Both the position numbers and the translations under genes were made by a program. A DNA stretch of 64,000 bases. It comes from Chelatococcus sp. HY11 (GTDB lineage: Bacteria; Pseudomonadota; Alphaproteobacteria; Rhizobiales; Beijerinckiaceae). Below the pieces are notes generated by a model. It saw only the letters and a list, made by a program, of their open reading frames with translations, was not told the origin of the DNA and did not search any database. Positions 35,782 to 44,250 of this stretch are shown here, in pieces (position 1 is the stretch's first letter; each line of letters begins with the position of its first letter). The DNA lies in contig NZ_JAHBRX010000001.1 in NCBI RefSeq assembly GCF_018398335.1, positions 434,001 through 498,000 on the forward strand, read 5' to 3'.

Positions 35782-37055
35782 TAGCCCTCAAGCTGATCGC
35801 GGCCGATCTTCGCCGCATGTGGCTTGCCACAATCATTCTGGTGCTGCTGATCGCCGTAGCGACAGCGCTGGTGCTGGCGCTGCGCATCGGCGAGCGCGCC
35901 CTCGTGCAGGCGACCGGCCGGGCGGCGGAGCGGTTCGATATCATCGTCGGGGCGCCGGGAAGTGAGGTCGATCTGACCCTGTCGAGCCTCTTGTTGCGCC
36001 GCGAGCCGCTTGCGGGTCTGCATCCGCAAATCGTCGAGCAACTCCTTGCCGACAAGCGTGCGACATCCGTCGCGCCGCTCATTTTCGGCGAGCGCTTCCG
36101 TGGCATGCCGATCATCGGAACGACGGCGGCCTTCGCGACGGATGGCGGCCGGATCAAGCTGGCGGCCGGCCGGATTTTCATGGCGCCGGGCGAGGCGGTC
36201 GTCGGGGCGCGGTCTCCTGTGGGACCGAATGAGCTCGTGACATTGTCACCGGATGACCGGCGGCGCGGGCCGGGCGTCAAGGGCCTGAACAGCTATACCA
36301 TCGTCGGGCGGCTGAATTGGACGGGTACGCCCTGGGATCGCGCCGTGCTGGTGCCGTTGGAGAGCTTTTGGCAGAAGCGCGACGTCGGCCCGTGGTCACC
36401 CGACGAGGATGTCATCGGCGAGGCTCCGCCCAGGCTGGTGATGACGACCGCAGGTGAGGGGAGCGCGCGGGTCGGTGCGCTGGCGCCTCCACCTTCCCTG
36501 CAACCGTGGACCCGGCCTCTCCGCAATGTGGGGGCGGTTGCCCTGCGCGCCAGGTCACCCGCCGACGCGCAAAGCCTCAAGGAGAGCTACAACAGTGATG
36601 TGGCGATGGCTATTCTCCCGAAAGAGGAGATCGAGGCGCTGCGCGGTACATTCGCCAATCTGCAGGCGGCGTTGAATATCATCGCGCTCGGTGGCCTTGG
36701 AAGCGTCGCGGTCGCTATCGTGCTGGTGGCGATCAGCCATCTCGACCATCGCCGCGGACAGATCTCGGCTTATCGCACACTCGGGGTCTCAAGCGCTTCG
36801 ATCTTTCGGCTGGTTTGGGCGCAGCTCGTCACGATCGTGGCGTTCGGACTTTGCCTTGGCGTGGTGCTCGGCTATGTCGCCGCTTTGCTCCTGGGTGATT
36901 TCTTCACGCTTTCTACCGCGCTCGTGCTGCCCGTCAGCTTGCAGATGGCCGATGCGCCGCTTCTGACCACGCTGGCGCTTGGCGGCGCCGTGCTTGCGGC
37001 TATTCCCGCATTGATCGCGGCCCGCCGACCAATCATCGCCGCGCCGCGACTTTAA
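35778..37055 (+). CDS. FtsX-like ABC permease
   Basis: A 425-residue MacB/LolC-type (type VII) permease: one N-terminal membrane helix (about 13-33), a periplasmic MacB_PCD-like domain of about 260 residues starting FDIIVGAPGSEVDLTLSS, then three C-terminal helices (about 305-415) with RRGQISAYRTLGVSSASIFRLVWAQL as the FtsX coupling region. The DxIVGAxGS start of the periplasmic domain resembles permeases found beside ZrgA-type zinc-regulated proteins. GTG start overlaps the degenerate ATPase stop, showing coupling. Mechanotransmission or lipid/metal-related export is possible; the substrate is unknown. Confidence 0.83.
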   Translation: MIALKLIAADLRRMWLATIILVLLIAVATALVLALRIGERALVQATGRAAERFDIIVGAPGSEVDLTLSSLLLRREPLAGLHPQIVEQLLADKRATSVAPLIFGERFRGMPIIGTTAAFATDGGRIKLAAGRIFMAPGEAVVGARSPVGPNELVTLSPDDRRRGPGVKGLNSYTIVGRLNWTGTPWDRAVLVPLESFWQKRDVGPWSPDEDVIGEAPPRLVMTTAGEGSARVGALAPPPSLQPWTRPLRNVGAVALRARSPADAQSLKESYNSDVAMAILPKEEIEALRGTFANLQAALNIIALGGLGSVAVAIVLVAISHLDHRRGQISAYRTLGVSSASIFRLVWAQLVTIVAFGLCLGVVLGYVAALLLGDFFTLSTALVLPVSLQMADAPLLTTLALGGAVLAAIPALIAARRPIIAAPRL

Positions 37056-37192
37056 TCGACGCAAACCGACGCACCGCTCACACTATGGCGGACGCTCTGT
37101 ATCCCGCAGGGCGGTTCCGCATGACCGTGTAAGCGTCATCTCGTCAGATCCCGGCTCAACGCTTCCGCGCAAAAATCTTCTTATCCGAAACT

Positions 37193-37222
37193 CTGGCAAT
37201 CAGGATGGCTTGATTCTATAAT
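37193..37222 (+). promoter_or_regulatory. Putative promoter of the tetR-efflux operon
   Basis: A perfect TATAAT at 37217-37222 is preceded 18 bp upstream by a weak -35 (CTGGCA, 37193-37198). The -10 overlaps the first three bases of the operator palindrome, which fits repression by steric block. Confidence 0.6.
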
Positions 37223-37241
37223 GACTGACTAGTCAGTCATT
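37220..37241. promoter_or_regulatory. TetR operator, perfect 22-bp palindrome
   Basis: Half-site AATGACTGACT and its exact complement AGTCAGTCATT meet without spacer. It lies 14 bp before the TetR start codon. Perfect palindromes of the form TGACTGACTAGTCAGTCA are typical of TetR-family operators that control adjacent efflux genes. Confidence 0.85.
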
Positions 37242-37255
37242 GAAGAGCGCGTGCG

Positions 37256-37897
37256 ATGGCGGAGCAGGGCGACGGCAAAGAGGGCGGGCGGCGGCGCGCC
37301 AGCGCCGATGCGCGACGCAAGAAAATTCTCGAAGCGGCGCTGAGCGTGTTCCTTGCCGAGGGTTATGTGGCCACCCGGATGGACCATGTGGCGGCGCGCG
37401 CGGGCGTCGCTAAAGGCACCATCTATGTCCATTTCGCTGACAAGGAAGCGCTGTTCCGCAGCTTGATCCACGAAGAAATCGGCCCGGTCATCGCCAGTGG
37501 CGCGACACTGGCTGCTTCCTTCGAGGGCAGCACGCGCGACCTGCTCGGGGCCTTGGCCAGCGTCCTGCAACGTGAACTCCTCGGCACCCAGCGCGCGGAT
37601 ATCCTGCGCCTTGTCATCAGCGAGGCGCCCCGCTTTCCATGGCTCGCCAAGTTTTACTGGCATGAGGTGGTCGAGCGCGGCATGGCGCTGATACGCGCGG
37701 TGGCCGCGCGGGGGGTGGCGCGGGGCGAACTGGCTTCGGACACGTTGCAGCGCTTCCCGCAGATTGTCGCGGCGCCGCTTCTTGTGTCGGTGATATGGCA
37801 GTCACTGTTCGAGCCCTTCGAGCCACTCGATACGGAGGCCTTCCTCAACAGTTACATCGACATGCTGATGCGGGGGCTCGCATGCGAGACAGCCTGA
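37256..37897 (+). CDS. TetR-family transcriptional repressor
   Basis: A 213-residue AcrR/TetR-type repressor. The helix-turn-helix is at about residues 20-66: RRKKILEAALSVFLAEGYVATRMDHVAARAGVAKGTIYVHFADKEALFRSLI. The C-terminal half is a helical ligand-binding and dimerisation domain resembling TetR_C_11-like domains (APRFPWLAKFYWHEVVERG). It overlaps the start of the HlyD-type gene by 16 bp and is preceded by its probable operator, so it most likely represses its own operon and is released by the exported compound. Confidence 0.93.
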   Translation: MAEQGDGKEGGRRRASADARRKKILEAALSVFLAEGYVATRMDHVAARAGVAKGTIYVHFADKEALFRSLIHEEIGPVIASGATLAASFEGSTRDLLGALASVLQRELLGTQRADILRLVISEAPRFPWLAKFYWHEVVERGMALIRAVAARGVARGELASDTLQRFPQIVAAPLLVSVIWQSLFEPFEPLDTEAFLNSYIDMLMRGLACETA

Positions 37898-38922
37898 CCG
37901 CCCTTCTTTCCGCCGCGCGCAAGAGACTTGCCGTTTGTGGCATGGCACCTCGCCTTGGCGTTTTCCTTGGCCTTGGCGTTTCCCTTGGCGTTGCCTTCAG
38001 CCTCGCAGGCTGCCAGCAGGGCGGCCCGCCGAGCTTCCAGGGCTATATGGAGGCGGATCTTCTCTTTATCGGGCCGGATGAGGCCGGGCGGCTCGTCACG
38101 CTCTCCGTGGACGAAGGGGTGAGCGTTGCCAAGGATGCGCCGCTCTTCGCGGTCGATGATCCGCTGCAGGTCGCCGCGCGCGATCAGGCCAAGGCATCGC
38201 TCCTTGAAGCGCGGGCGAGGTTGGCGCGTCTGATCGAGGCGCAGCAGAGGCCTGAGGAGATCGCCATCCTGAATGCCGCCGAGGCGCGCGTGCGCGCGGC
38301 GCTGCAACTCGCGCAGTCGGATCTCGATCGCCAACAGAAGCTCTTTGCCTCCGGCAACGCGAGCCGCGCCGCACTCGACAACGCCACGGCGCTGCGTGAT
38401 CAGAATGCGGCGCAGCTTCTCGAGACCCAGCGCCAGATTAATGTGGCCGAGCTCGGCGCACGCGACGAGGACATCGAGGCCGCGCGCCACGCGGTCAGCG
38501 CGGCGGAGGCGACCTTGGCCGGCGCTGAGGAACGCCTGACGCGGCGTCAGGTCAAGGCGCCGGCAGCGGGCAGCATCCAGCAGGTCTATTACCGCGCGGG
38601 CGAGATGGTGCCGGCCGGCCGGCCGGTGGTTGCGCTGCTGCCGCCCACTAATCTGAAGATCCGCTTCTTCGTGCCCCAGGCGATGCTCCCGCGCCTCGAT
38701 GTCGGCCAGACCATTTCCGTGAGCTGCGATGGCTGCGCGGACAATCTCGGCGCGCAGATTTCCTTCCTGTCGCGGCAGGCCGAATACACCCCGCCGGTGA
38801 TCTATTCGCAGGAGGAGCGCATGAAACTCGTATTCATGGTGGAGGCGAAGCCCTCCGATCCGACGAAGTTCCGCGTTGGCCAGCCCGTCACGGTGACGCT
38901 GCGCGAAGGGGCGAGGCCATGA
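37882..38922 (+). CDS. HlyD/EmrA-type membrane-fusion lipoprotein
   Basis: Periplasmic adaptor of an ABC efflux pump, 346 aa from ATG 37882. A lipobox FSLAGC (C44) follows a hydrophobic stretch, so it is probably an inner-membrane lipoprotein; starting at M21 (ATG 37942) would give a classical 24-residue lipoprotein signal. The mature part has a barrel-sandwich hybrid (GRLVTLSVDEGVSVAKDAPLFAVDD), a long alpha-hairpin (about 110-215) and the closing half RRQVKAPAAGSIQQVYYRAGEMV. Similar to YbhG (HlyD of the YbhGFSR pump). No outer-membrane factor is encoded nearby. Confidence 0.88.
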   Translation: MRDSLTALLSAARKRLAVCGMAPRLGVFLGLGVSLGVAFSLAGCQQGGPPSFQGYMEADLLFIGPDEAGRLVTLSVDEGVSVAKDAPLFAVDDPLQVAARDQAKASLLEARARLARLIEAQQRPEEIAILNAAEARVRAALQLAQSDLDRQQKLFASGNASRAALDNATALRDQNAAQLLETQRQINVAELGARDEDIEAARHAVSAAEATLAGAEERLTRRQVKAPAAGSIQQVYYRAGEMVPAGRPVVALLPPTNLKIRFFVPQAMLPRLDVGQTISVSCDGCADNLGAQISFLSRQAEYTPPVIYSQEERMKLVFMVEAKPSDPTKFRVGQPVTVTLREGARP

Positions 38923-39917
38923 GCACAGCCGAGAGCTCCGGCACGAGCGGAGATATCGGCTCCGTCCAAGGCGCTGGCGAGGACCACGGCAACGGGCGCG
39001 CCGTCGCCATCGACGTGCAGGGCCTCACAAAGAAATTCGGCGAGCGGGTGGTGGTCCGGGATCTCTCCATGCGCGTTTATCGCGGGCAGATCTACGGCTT
39101 TCTCGGGCCGAACGGCTCCGGCAAGACGACGACGATCCGCATGCTCTGCGGGCTTCTGACGCCGGACGCCGGCTCCGGCACCTGTCTCGGCTACGACATT
39201 CTGACGGAAGCGGCCGAGATCAAGCGGCATGTGGGTTACATGACCCAGCGCTTCAGCCTCTATGAGGATCTGTCCGTCCGGGAAAACCTCGAATTCGTCG
39301 GTCGGCTCTACGGGCTCGCCAATCCGCGCGAGGCGGCCCAGGCGGCACTCGTGAGGCTCGGGCTCGAGGGACGCGGCCATCAGTTGGCCGGAACGCTGTC
39401 CGGCGGCTGGAAGCAACGGCTCGCACTCGGCGCCTGCATTCTGCCGGAACCTCAGCTCCTGCTTCTCGACGAACCGACAGCCGGTGTCGATCCCAAGGCG
39501 CGGCGTGATTTCTGGAGCCAGATCCACCAGCTGGCGAGCGATGGACTGACGGTACTCGTCTCGACCCATTACATGGACGAAGCCGAGCGCTGCCACGAGA
39601 TCGCCTATATCGCCTACGGTGAACTGCTGACGCGCGGCCCGGTGGAGGACGTTATCCGCCATTCGGGCCTCGCCACATGGACAGTAACGGGCGGCGACAC
39701 CTGGCGGCTTGCGGAGGAGCTCAACAGCCGCGAAGGCGTCGACATGGTCGCGCCCTTTGGCGCCAGTCTGCATGTCGCGGGGCGTGACAAGGCGAGGCTC
39801 GACGCCGCGATCGCGCCCTATCGCGACGATCCGGCGCTCAGCTGGCATGAGGATGAGCCGACCCTCGAGGATGTCTTTATCGACCTCATGAACAGGTCGA
39901 AGGACAATTTCCGATGA
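38919..39917 (+). CDS. ABC efflux ATP-binding protein (YbhF-like)
   Basis: A 332-residue DrrA/NatA-type exporter ATPase with one nucleotide-binding domain: Walker A FLGPNGSGKTTT (61-72), signature LSGGWKQRLALG (around residue 162), Walker B LLLLDEPTAGVDP and switch VSTHYMDEAE. All catalytic residues are intact. YbhF of E. coli has two such domains in tandem; this is a single one and would act as homodimer. Its ATGA start overlaps the preceding stop. Its first ~28 residues are a Ser/Gly-rich, likely disordered tail. Confidence 0.92.
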   Translation: MSTAESSGTSGDIGSVQGAGEDHGNGRAVAIDVQGLTKKFGERVVVRDLSMRVYRGQIYGFLGPNGSGKTTTIRMLCGLLTPDAGSGTCLGYDILTEAAEIKRHVGYMTQRFSLYEDLSVRENLEFVGRLYGLANPREAAQAALVRLGLEGRGHQLAGTLSGGWKQRLALGACILPEPQLLLLDEPTAGVDPKARRDFWSQIHQLASDGLTVLVSTHYMDEAERCHEIAYIAYGELLTRGPVEDVIRHSGLATWTVTGGDTWRLAEELNSREGVDMVAPFGASLHVAGRDKARLDAAIAPYRDDPALSWHEDEPTLEDVFIDLMNRSKDNFR

Positions 39918-41089
39918 CCGAACAGCGGGGCCTATCGGACAATGGCAAGCGCTCCCGGCGAGGCGGCTTCTTTCGGCGCGTCTGGGCGATGCTGATCAAG
40001 GAAGGGCTGCAGCTCTCGCGGGATCGCATCACCTTCGCGACGATGATCTTCATACCGCTCGTCCAGCTCGTGCTGTTCGGCTATGCGATCAACACGACGC
40101 CGCGTCATCTTCCGACGGCCGTCCTGATCCAGGACGACAGCGATGCGACCCGCGCTATCCTCGCCGCCTTCAGCAACACGGCCTATTTCAAGATCATCCG
40201 GCAAGTCCGCAGCGAGAAGGACTTCGATTTCGCGATTGCGTCCGGCGAGGTGCAGTTCGGCATCGAATTTCCAGCCGATTTCGAGCGCGCGCTACGCCGT
40301 GGCGACAAGCCGGCGCTTCTCGTCGCCGCCGATGCGACCGACCCTGTCGCGACGGGCAGCGCCATCGCCGCGCTGAACGGGATCGTCGCAAGCGCGCTGA
40401 CACGTGAGCGGGGGCTGCCGCCGCGTGACGAGGCGGAGAGCGGCCCCCTGTTCGAGATCCGCGCCCATGCCCGCTATAATCCGGCGGCGGTGTCGCAGCT
40501 CAATATCGTGCCGGGCCTGCTCGGCATCATCCTCACGATGACCATGCTGATCTTCACGGCCTTGTCAGTGACACGCGAGCGGGAGCGAGGCACGATGGAA
40601 TCGCTCCTCGCCATGCCGATCCGCCCGGTCGAGATCATGCTGGGCAAGATCCTGCCCTATGTGCTGATCGGCTTCGTCCAGGGCGCGATCATCATCGGCG
40701 CTGGCGCGCTGTTGTTCGGCGTGCCTATCCTTGGCAGCCTGACATTGCTGGCCGCCCTGACGACGCTGTTCATCGCGACCAACCTCGCTATCGGCTACAC
40801 CTTCTCCACAGTGGCGCAGAACCAGCTCCAGGCTATCCAGATGGCCTTCATGTTCTTCCTGCCCAACATTCTCCTGTCGGGTTTCGCCTTTCCCTTCGCC
40901 GGTATGCCACGCTGGGCGCAATGGATCGGCGAGGCGCTGCCGCTGACCCATTTCCTCAGGATCACGCGCGGTATCATGCTGAAGGGCAGCGATCTCGCCA
41001 CCTTGCAAGGGGATGCGCTGGCCCTCGCCCTCGCCATGGTCATCGCGATGGGCATCGCAGTCGCGCGGTTCCGACAAACACTGGATTGA
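39914..41089 (+). CDS. ABC-2 type efflux permease (YbhS/YbhR-like)
   Basis: A 391-residue ABC-2 permease with an N-terminal membrane helix (VQLVLFGYAIN region, about 50-70), a periplasmic domain of about 110 residues, and five C-terminal helices beginning LNIVPGLLGIILTMTMLIFTALSVTRERERGTMESLLAMPI. The ERGTxExLLxxP motif is the family coupling signature. It overlaps the ATPase stop by 4 bp. As YbhS and YbhR are paired in E. coli and only one permease is present here, it probably homodimerises. Together with the adaptor this forms a drug or cation exporter. Confidence 0.9.
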   Translation: MTEQRGLSDNGKRSRRGGFFRRVWAMLIKEGLQLSRDRITFATMIFIPLVQLVLFGYAINTTPRHLPTAVLIQDDSDATRAILAAFSNTAYFKIIRQVRSEKDFDFAIASGEVQFGIEFPADFERALRRGDKPALLVAADATDPVATGSAIAALNGIVASALTRERGLPPRDEAESGPLFEIRAHARYNPAAVSQLNIVPGLLGIILTMTMLIFTALSVTRERERGTMESLLAMPIRPVEIMLGKILPYVLIGFVQGAIIIGAGALLFGVPILGSLTLLAALTTLFIATNLAIGYTFSTVAQNQLQAIQMAFMFFLPNILLSGFAFPFAGMPRWAQWIGEALPLTHFLRITRGIMLKGSDLATLQGDALALALAMVIAMGIAVARFRQTLD

Positions 41090-41195
41090 TCCGTCCAGAG
41101 CGCCGCGTTGTCATCCAGCCGTCACGGAACTCCAGTCGATTGCGCCTGTCCAATCGCGGCGGCACGCCGCTCTCACAATCGCCTTGGGGGACGCC

Positions 41196-43406
41196 ATGCG
41201 TCGCATCACATCCACATACGCTCTCGCGGCGGTGCTACTCGCAAGCACATGCCTTGCCGCGGCCGCCGATCCCGTCTTCAACAGGATCGCCACATTCCCG
41301 GTCGTCGCCAATCTGCCGGCCGATCGCGACACCACCAAGCAAACGGTGGCCGAGATCGTAACGGTGTCCGAGGACGGCAACCTTCTCGTCTATACGGACT
41401 CGCCCCAGGAGGGCATCGGCTTCATCGACATCACGAACGCCTCGGCGCCGAAGCCGGCTGGTTTCGTGCCGCTCAAGGGCGAGCCGACGTCCGTCACGAT
41501 CGTCGGCGGCAAGGCGCTCGTTGCCGTCGTCACCTCCACCGACAAGACCAAGCCGGCGGGCATGCTCGCCGTGGTCGACCTCGCCACGAAGGCGGTCATT
41601 GCCTCCTGCGACCTTGGTGGCCAGCCGGACTCGGTGGCAGCCAGCAAGGACAAGACGTTTCTCGCCGTCATTATCGAGAACGAGCGTGACGAGGACAAGG
41701 ACAAGGGCAAGCTCCCGCAGCTCCCGGGCGGCAATCTCACCGTGTTTCCGCTCGCCGCCAATGGCGTTGATTGCGCGGGCAAGAAGGTGGTCGACCTGAC
41801 AGGGCTCAGCGCGATCGCGCCGGAAGATCCCGAGCCGGAATTCGTGGACATCAACAGCCGCAACGAGGCGGTCGTCTCGCTGCAGGAAAACAACCATCTC
41901 GCGATCGTCGATCTCGCCTCGGGCAAGGTCGTGAAGCACTTTCCGGCGGGCGCCGTGACGCTCGACAAGGTCGATGCCAAGCGCGACGGTGTGATTGCCC
42001 TCAACGGACGTATCGAAAACGTCAATCGCGAGCCCGATACGGTCCACTGGATCGATGACGAGCGTTTCGTCACCTCCAATGAGGGGGACTATCAGGGCGG
42101 CTCGCGCGGCTTCACGATCTTCAATCGGGATGGCCGTGTCGAATACGACAGCGGCAATCTCCTGGAGCACCTCGCGGTGCGCCTTGGCCATTTCCCGGAG
42201 AAGCGCGCCAGCGCGAAGGGCGTGGAGCCGGAAGGCGGCGAGGTCGCGACCTTCGGTGACGACAAGCTGATCTTCATTGCCTCCGAGCGCGGTTCGGTTG
42301 TCTTCGTGTTCCGTGACAAGGGACCCGGGCAGGCGCCGGAGTATCTCCAGACCCTGCCATCGGGCGTCGGCCCCGAGGGGCTGCTCGCGATCCCCGGCCG
42401 CAACCTCTTCGTCACGGCGAATGAGGCCGACAACGTGAAGGATGGCGGGCCACGCAGCTATGTCGTGCTCTATGAGCGCGCCGACGGCACGCCGAACTAT
42501 CCCACGATCGTCTCCGTGGACGACGCCAGCGGCCTGCCGTTGCCGTGGGGGGCTCTCTCTGGGCTGACGACGGACGGTGTCACGCCGGGTCGGCTTTTCT
42601 CCGTGACCGACAGCTTCTACGGCAACACGCGCATTCTCGAGATCGACGCGACCGCCAAGCCGGCGCGGATCATCAAGGCGACGCCTGTCACCCGCGACGG
42701 CAAGGCGGCGAGCTACGACGGGGAAGGCATCGCCTTCCGCCGCAACGGCGGCTTCTGGCTGGTCTCCGAGGGCAATCCCGAGAAGAAGGACAGTCCGACC
42801 GCCAACCAGCTCGTGCGTATCGCGCCGAATGGTTCGGTCGAGGAAGAGATCGCATTGCCGGAAGAGCTCGCCAAGCATGCGACCCGCTACGGCTTCGAGG
42901 GTGTCACGGTGACCGGCGAGGGCGCCGATGAGACGGTATGGATCGCCGTTCAGCGCGAATGGAAGGACGATCCGCAGGGAAAGGCGAAGATCCTCTCCTA
43001 CAAGCCCGCGACGAAGACCTGGGGCGTTTTGCACTACCCCCTCCAGAGCGTTGCCAACGGTTGGGTGGGGCTGTCCGAGATCACGGCGGTCGGCGACGAC
43101 ACCTTCGTGGTCGTGGAGCGCGACAACCAGCTTGGCGACAAGGCCCTGAAGACGCTGCAATCCTTCTCGGTGAAGGGCCTCACCGCGGCGCCCCCGGGCG
43201 CTGGCAGCATTCCTACGGTCACCAAGAAGCAGGTGCGTGATCTGGTGCCCGATCTGGCGGCGCCGAAAGGTTATGTGCTCGACAAGGTCGAGAGCTTCGC
43301 CATCGACGCCGACGGCAACGCCTTCATCGTCACCGACAACGACGGCGTAGACGGCTCCTCGGGCGAGACCCAGTTCATCAATCTCGCACGCATCCAGATT
43401 CGCTGA
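41196..43406 (+). CDS. Secreted esterase-like phytase-family protein
   Basis: A 736-residue periplasmic or secreted protein with a signal peptide (about 1-24, ending TCLAAAA before DPVFNRIATF). The N-terminal ~400 residues look like a beta-propeller with choice-of-anchor/LVIVD-type repeats (EDGNLLVYTDSPQEGIGFIDITNA, GKALVAVVTSTDKTKPAGMLAVVDL, EGLLAIPGRNLFVTANEAD). The C-terminal ~310 residues are the phytase-like domain PF13449 (ALSGLTTDGVTPGRLFSVTDSFY, YDGEGIAFRRNGGFWLVSEGNPE, YGFEGVTVTGEGADETVWIAVQ). Members bind Ca and may cleave phosphoesters; actual activity is unproven. Monocistronic, followed by a terminator. Confidence 0.83.
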   Translation: MRRITSTYALAAVLLASTCLAAAADPVFNRIATFPVVANLPADRDTTKQTVAEIVTVSEDGNLLVYTDSPQEGIGFIDITNASAPKPAGFVPLKGEPTSVTIVGGKALVAVVTSTDKTKPAGMLAVVDLATKAVIASCDLGGQPDSVAASKDKTFLAVIIENERDEDKDKGKLPQLPGGNLTVFPLAANGVDCAGKKVVDLTGLSAIAPEDPEPEFVDINSRNEAVVSLQENNHLAIVDLASGKVVKHFPAGAVTLDKVDAKRDGVIALNGRIENVNREPDTVHWIDDERFVTSNEGDYQGGSRGFTIFNRDGRVEYDSGNLLEHLAVRLGHFPEKRASAKGVEPEGGEVATFGDDKLIFIASERGSVVFVFRDKGPGQAPEYLQTLPSGVGPEGLLAIPGRNLFVTANEADNVKDGGPRSYVVLYERADGTPNYPTIVSVDDASGLPLPWGALSGLTTDGVTPGRLFSVTDSFYGNTRILEIDATAKPARIIKATPVTRDGKAASYDGEGIAFRRNGGFWLVSEGNPEKKDSPTANQLVRIAPNGSVEEEIALPEELAKHATRYGFEGVTVTGEGADETVWIAVQREWKDDPQGKAKILSYKPATKTWGVLHYPLQSVANGWVGLSEITAVGDDTFVVVERDNQLGDKALKTLQSFSVKGLTAAPPGAGSIPTVTKKQVRDLVPDLAAPKGYVLDKVESFAIDADGNAFIVTDNDGVDGSSGETQFINLARIQIR

Positions 43407-43454
43407 GACCTGCCGCTCGATCCGTTCGGCGGATAAAGTCCAGAACGTCTTTAC

Positions 43455-43484
43455 GAGCGCGGCCTTGGCCGCGCTCTTTCTTTT
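43455..43484 (+). terminator. Rho-independent terminator after the phytase-like gene
   Basis: GAGCGCGGCC and GGCCGCGCTC form a 10-bp perfect inverted repeat with a tiny TT centre (effective loop CTTG), followed by TTTCTTTT. It lies about 48 bp after the stop codon. Confidence 0.85.
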
Positions 43485-43712
43485 CAGCCGTTGGACAAGC
43501 TTCAGGCCAAAAAGCGGGGAACTTGTTAGCAGTGTTGCAAGTCTGCTGCTAAGGCATTGATTTAAAATAAAAACTTGATCTGCGGCACGCTGTGTGCCCA
43601 TACTATAGGCGCTGGGGCGGTCTGCCTGAAACAGCGGCAGCCCTGTCCTGGCGGCAGTTCGATGCCGGGCGGCTTGCCCAGCCGGCTTCGTGTCAGGAGT
43701 GGATTGACGCGC

Positions 43713-43997
43713 ATGTCTGCACGACCTTTCTCCATGAGGGATTTTGAGCTTCAGTTGGCCGGATATGGCCTGACGACGGCGACCATCCTTTACCGCATGC
43801 CGGATCATCAGCACCTGCTGCAGACCTTCATCTGGCAGCGCTATGATCTCGCTCCCCATTTCCCCGAGCTCCGACATTTTCTCGATTTCTGGCGCAGCAA
43901 GCTCGACGGGCCGCTGCATTCCGTCACAGTGGCGCATGCGCGGCTCTTGAAACCGGCGGAGATCCGCACGGTGGACGGCGAGTTCACGTTTCACTGA
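43713..43997 (+). CDS. usg: Usg family protein
   Basis: A 94-residue cytoplasmic protein of the alphaproteobacterial Usg family, recognised from RDFELQLAGYGLTTATILYRMPDHQHLLQTFIWQRYDLAP and DFWRSKLDGPLHSVTVAHARLLKPAE. Its function is not established; the name comes from an upstream gene of the Rhizobium/Paracoccus literature. The ATG at 43713 was selected because the conserved region begins eight residues later; the frame is open further upstream but that part resembles no family member. The 5' region (43490-43600) is AT-rich with several T/A runs, suggesting its own promoter. Confidence 0.85.
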   Translation: MSARPFSMRDFELQLAGYGLTTATILYRMPDHQHLLQTFIWQRYDLAPHFPELRHFLDFWRSKLDGPLHSVTVAHARLLKPAEIRTVDGEFTFH

Positions 43998-44250
43998 ACG
44001 CGGACGCTAAGACGGGAACGGTTCCGGAAGGCTGCGCGACGGCGTGCCTTCTGGAAACGTGTGAGATCAATGATAGGGGGCGTTTCCGCGATCGTTGAGG
44101 GGCGGCAGGGGTTACATCCGGCGGGACCGTGAACTGCCCTGCGGCCAGATGCACAGGGTGGGGGAGCCCGTTCGATGGCAGATGCGACTTGGCCAAACGC
44201 TCCGCGTAGGCTAGGAAGTCTCGCGCGTTCGCATCGGTGGCCCCTTCTCA

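Noticed and set aside
41235..43994. A 919-residue minus-strand open frame opposite the phytase-like gene
   Set aside because: Again a high-GC antisense shadow crossing a terminator and the usg gene; no family match.
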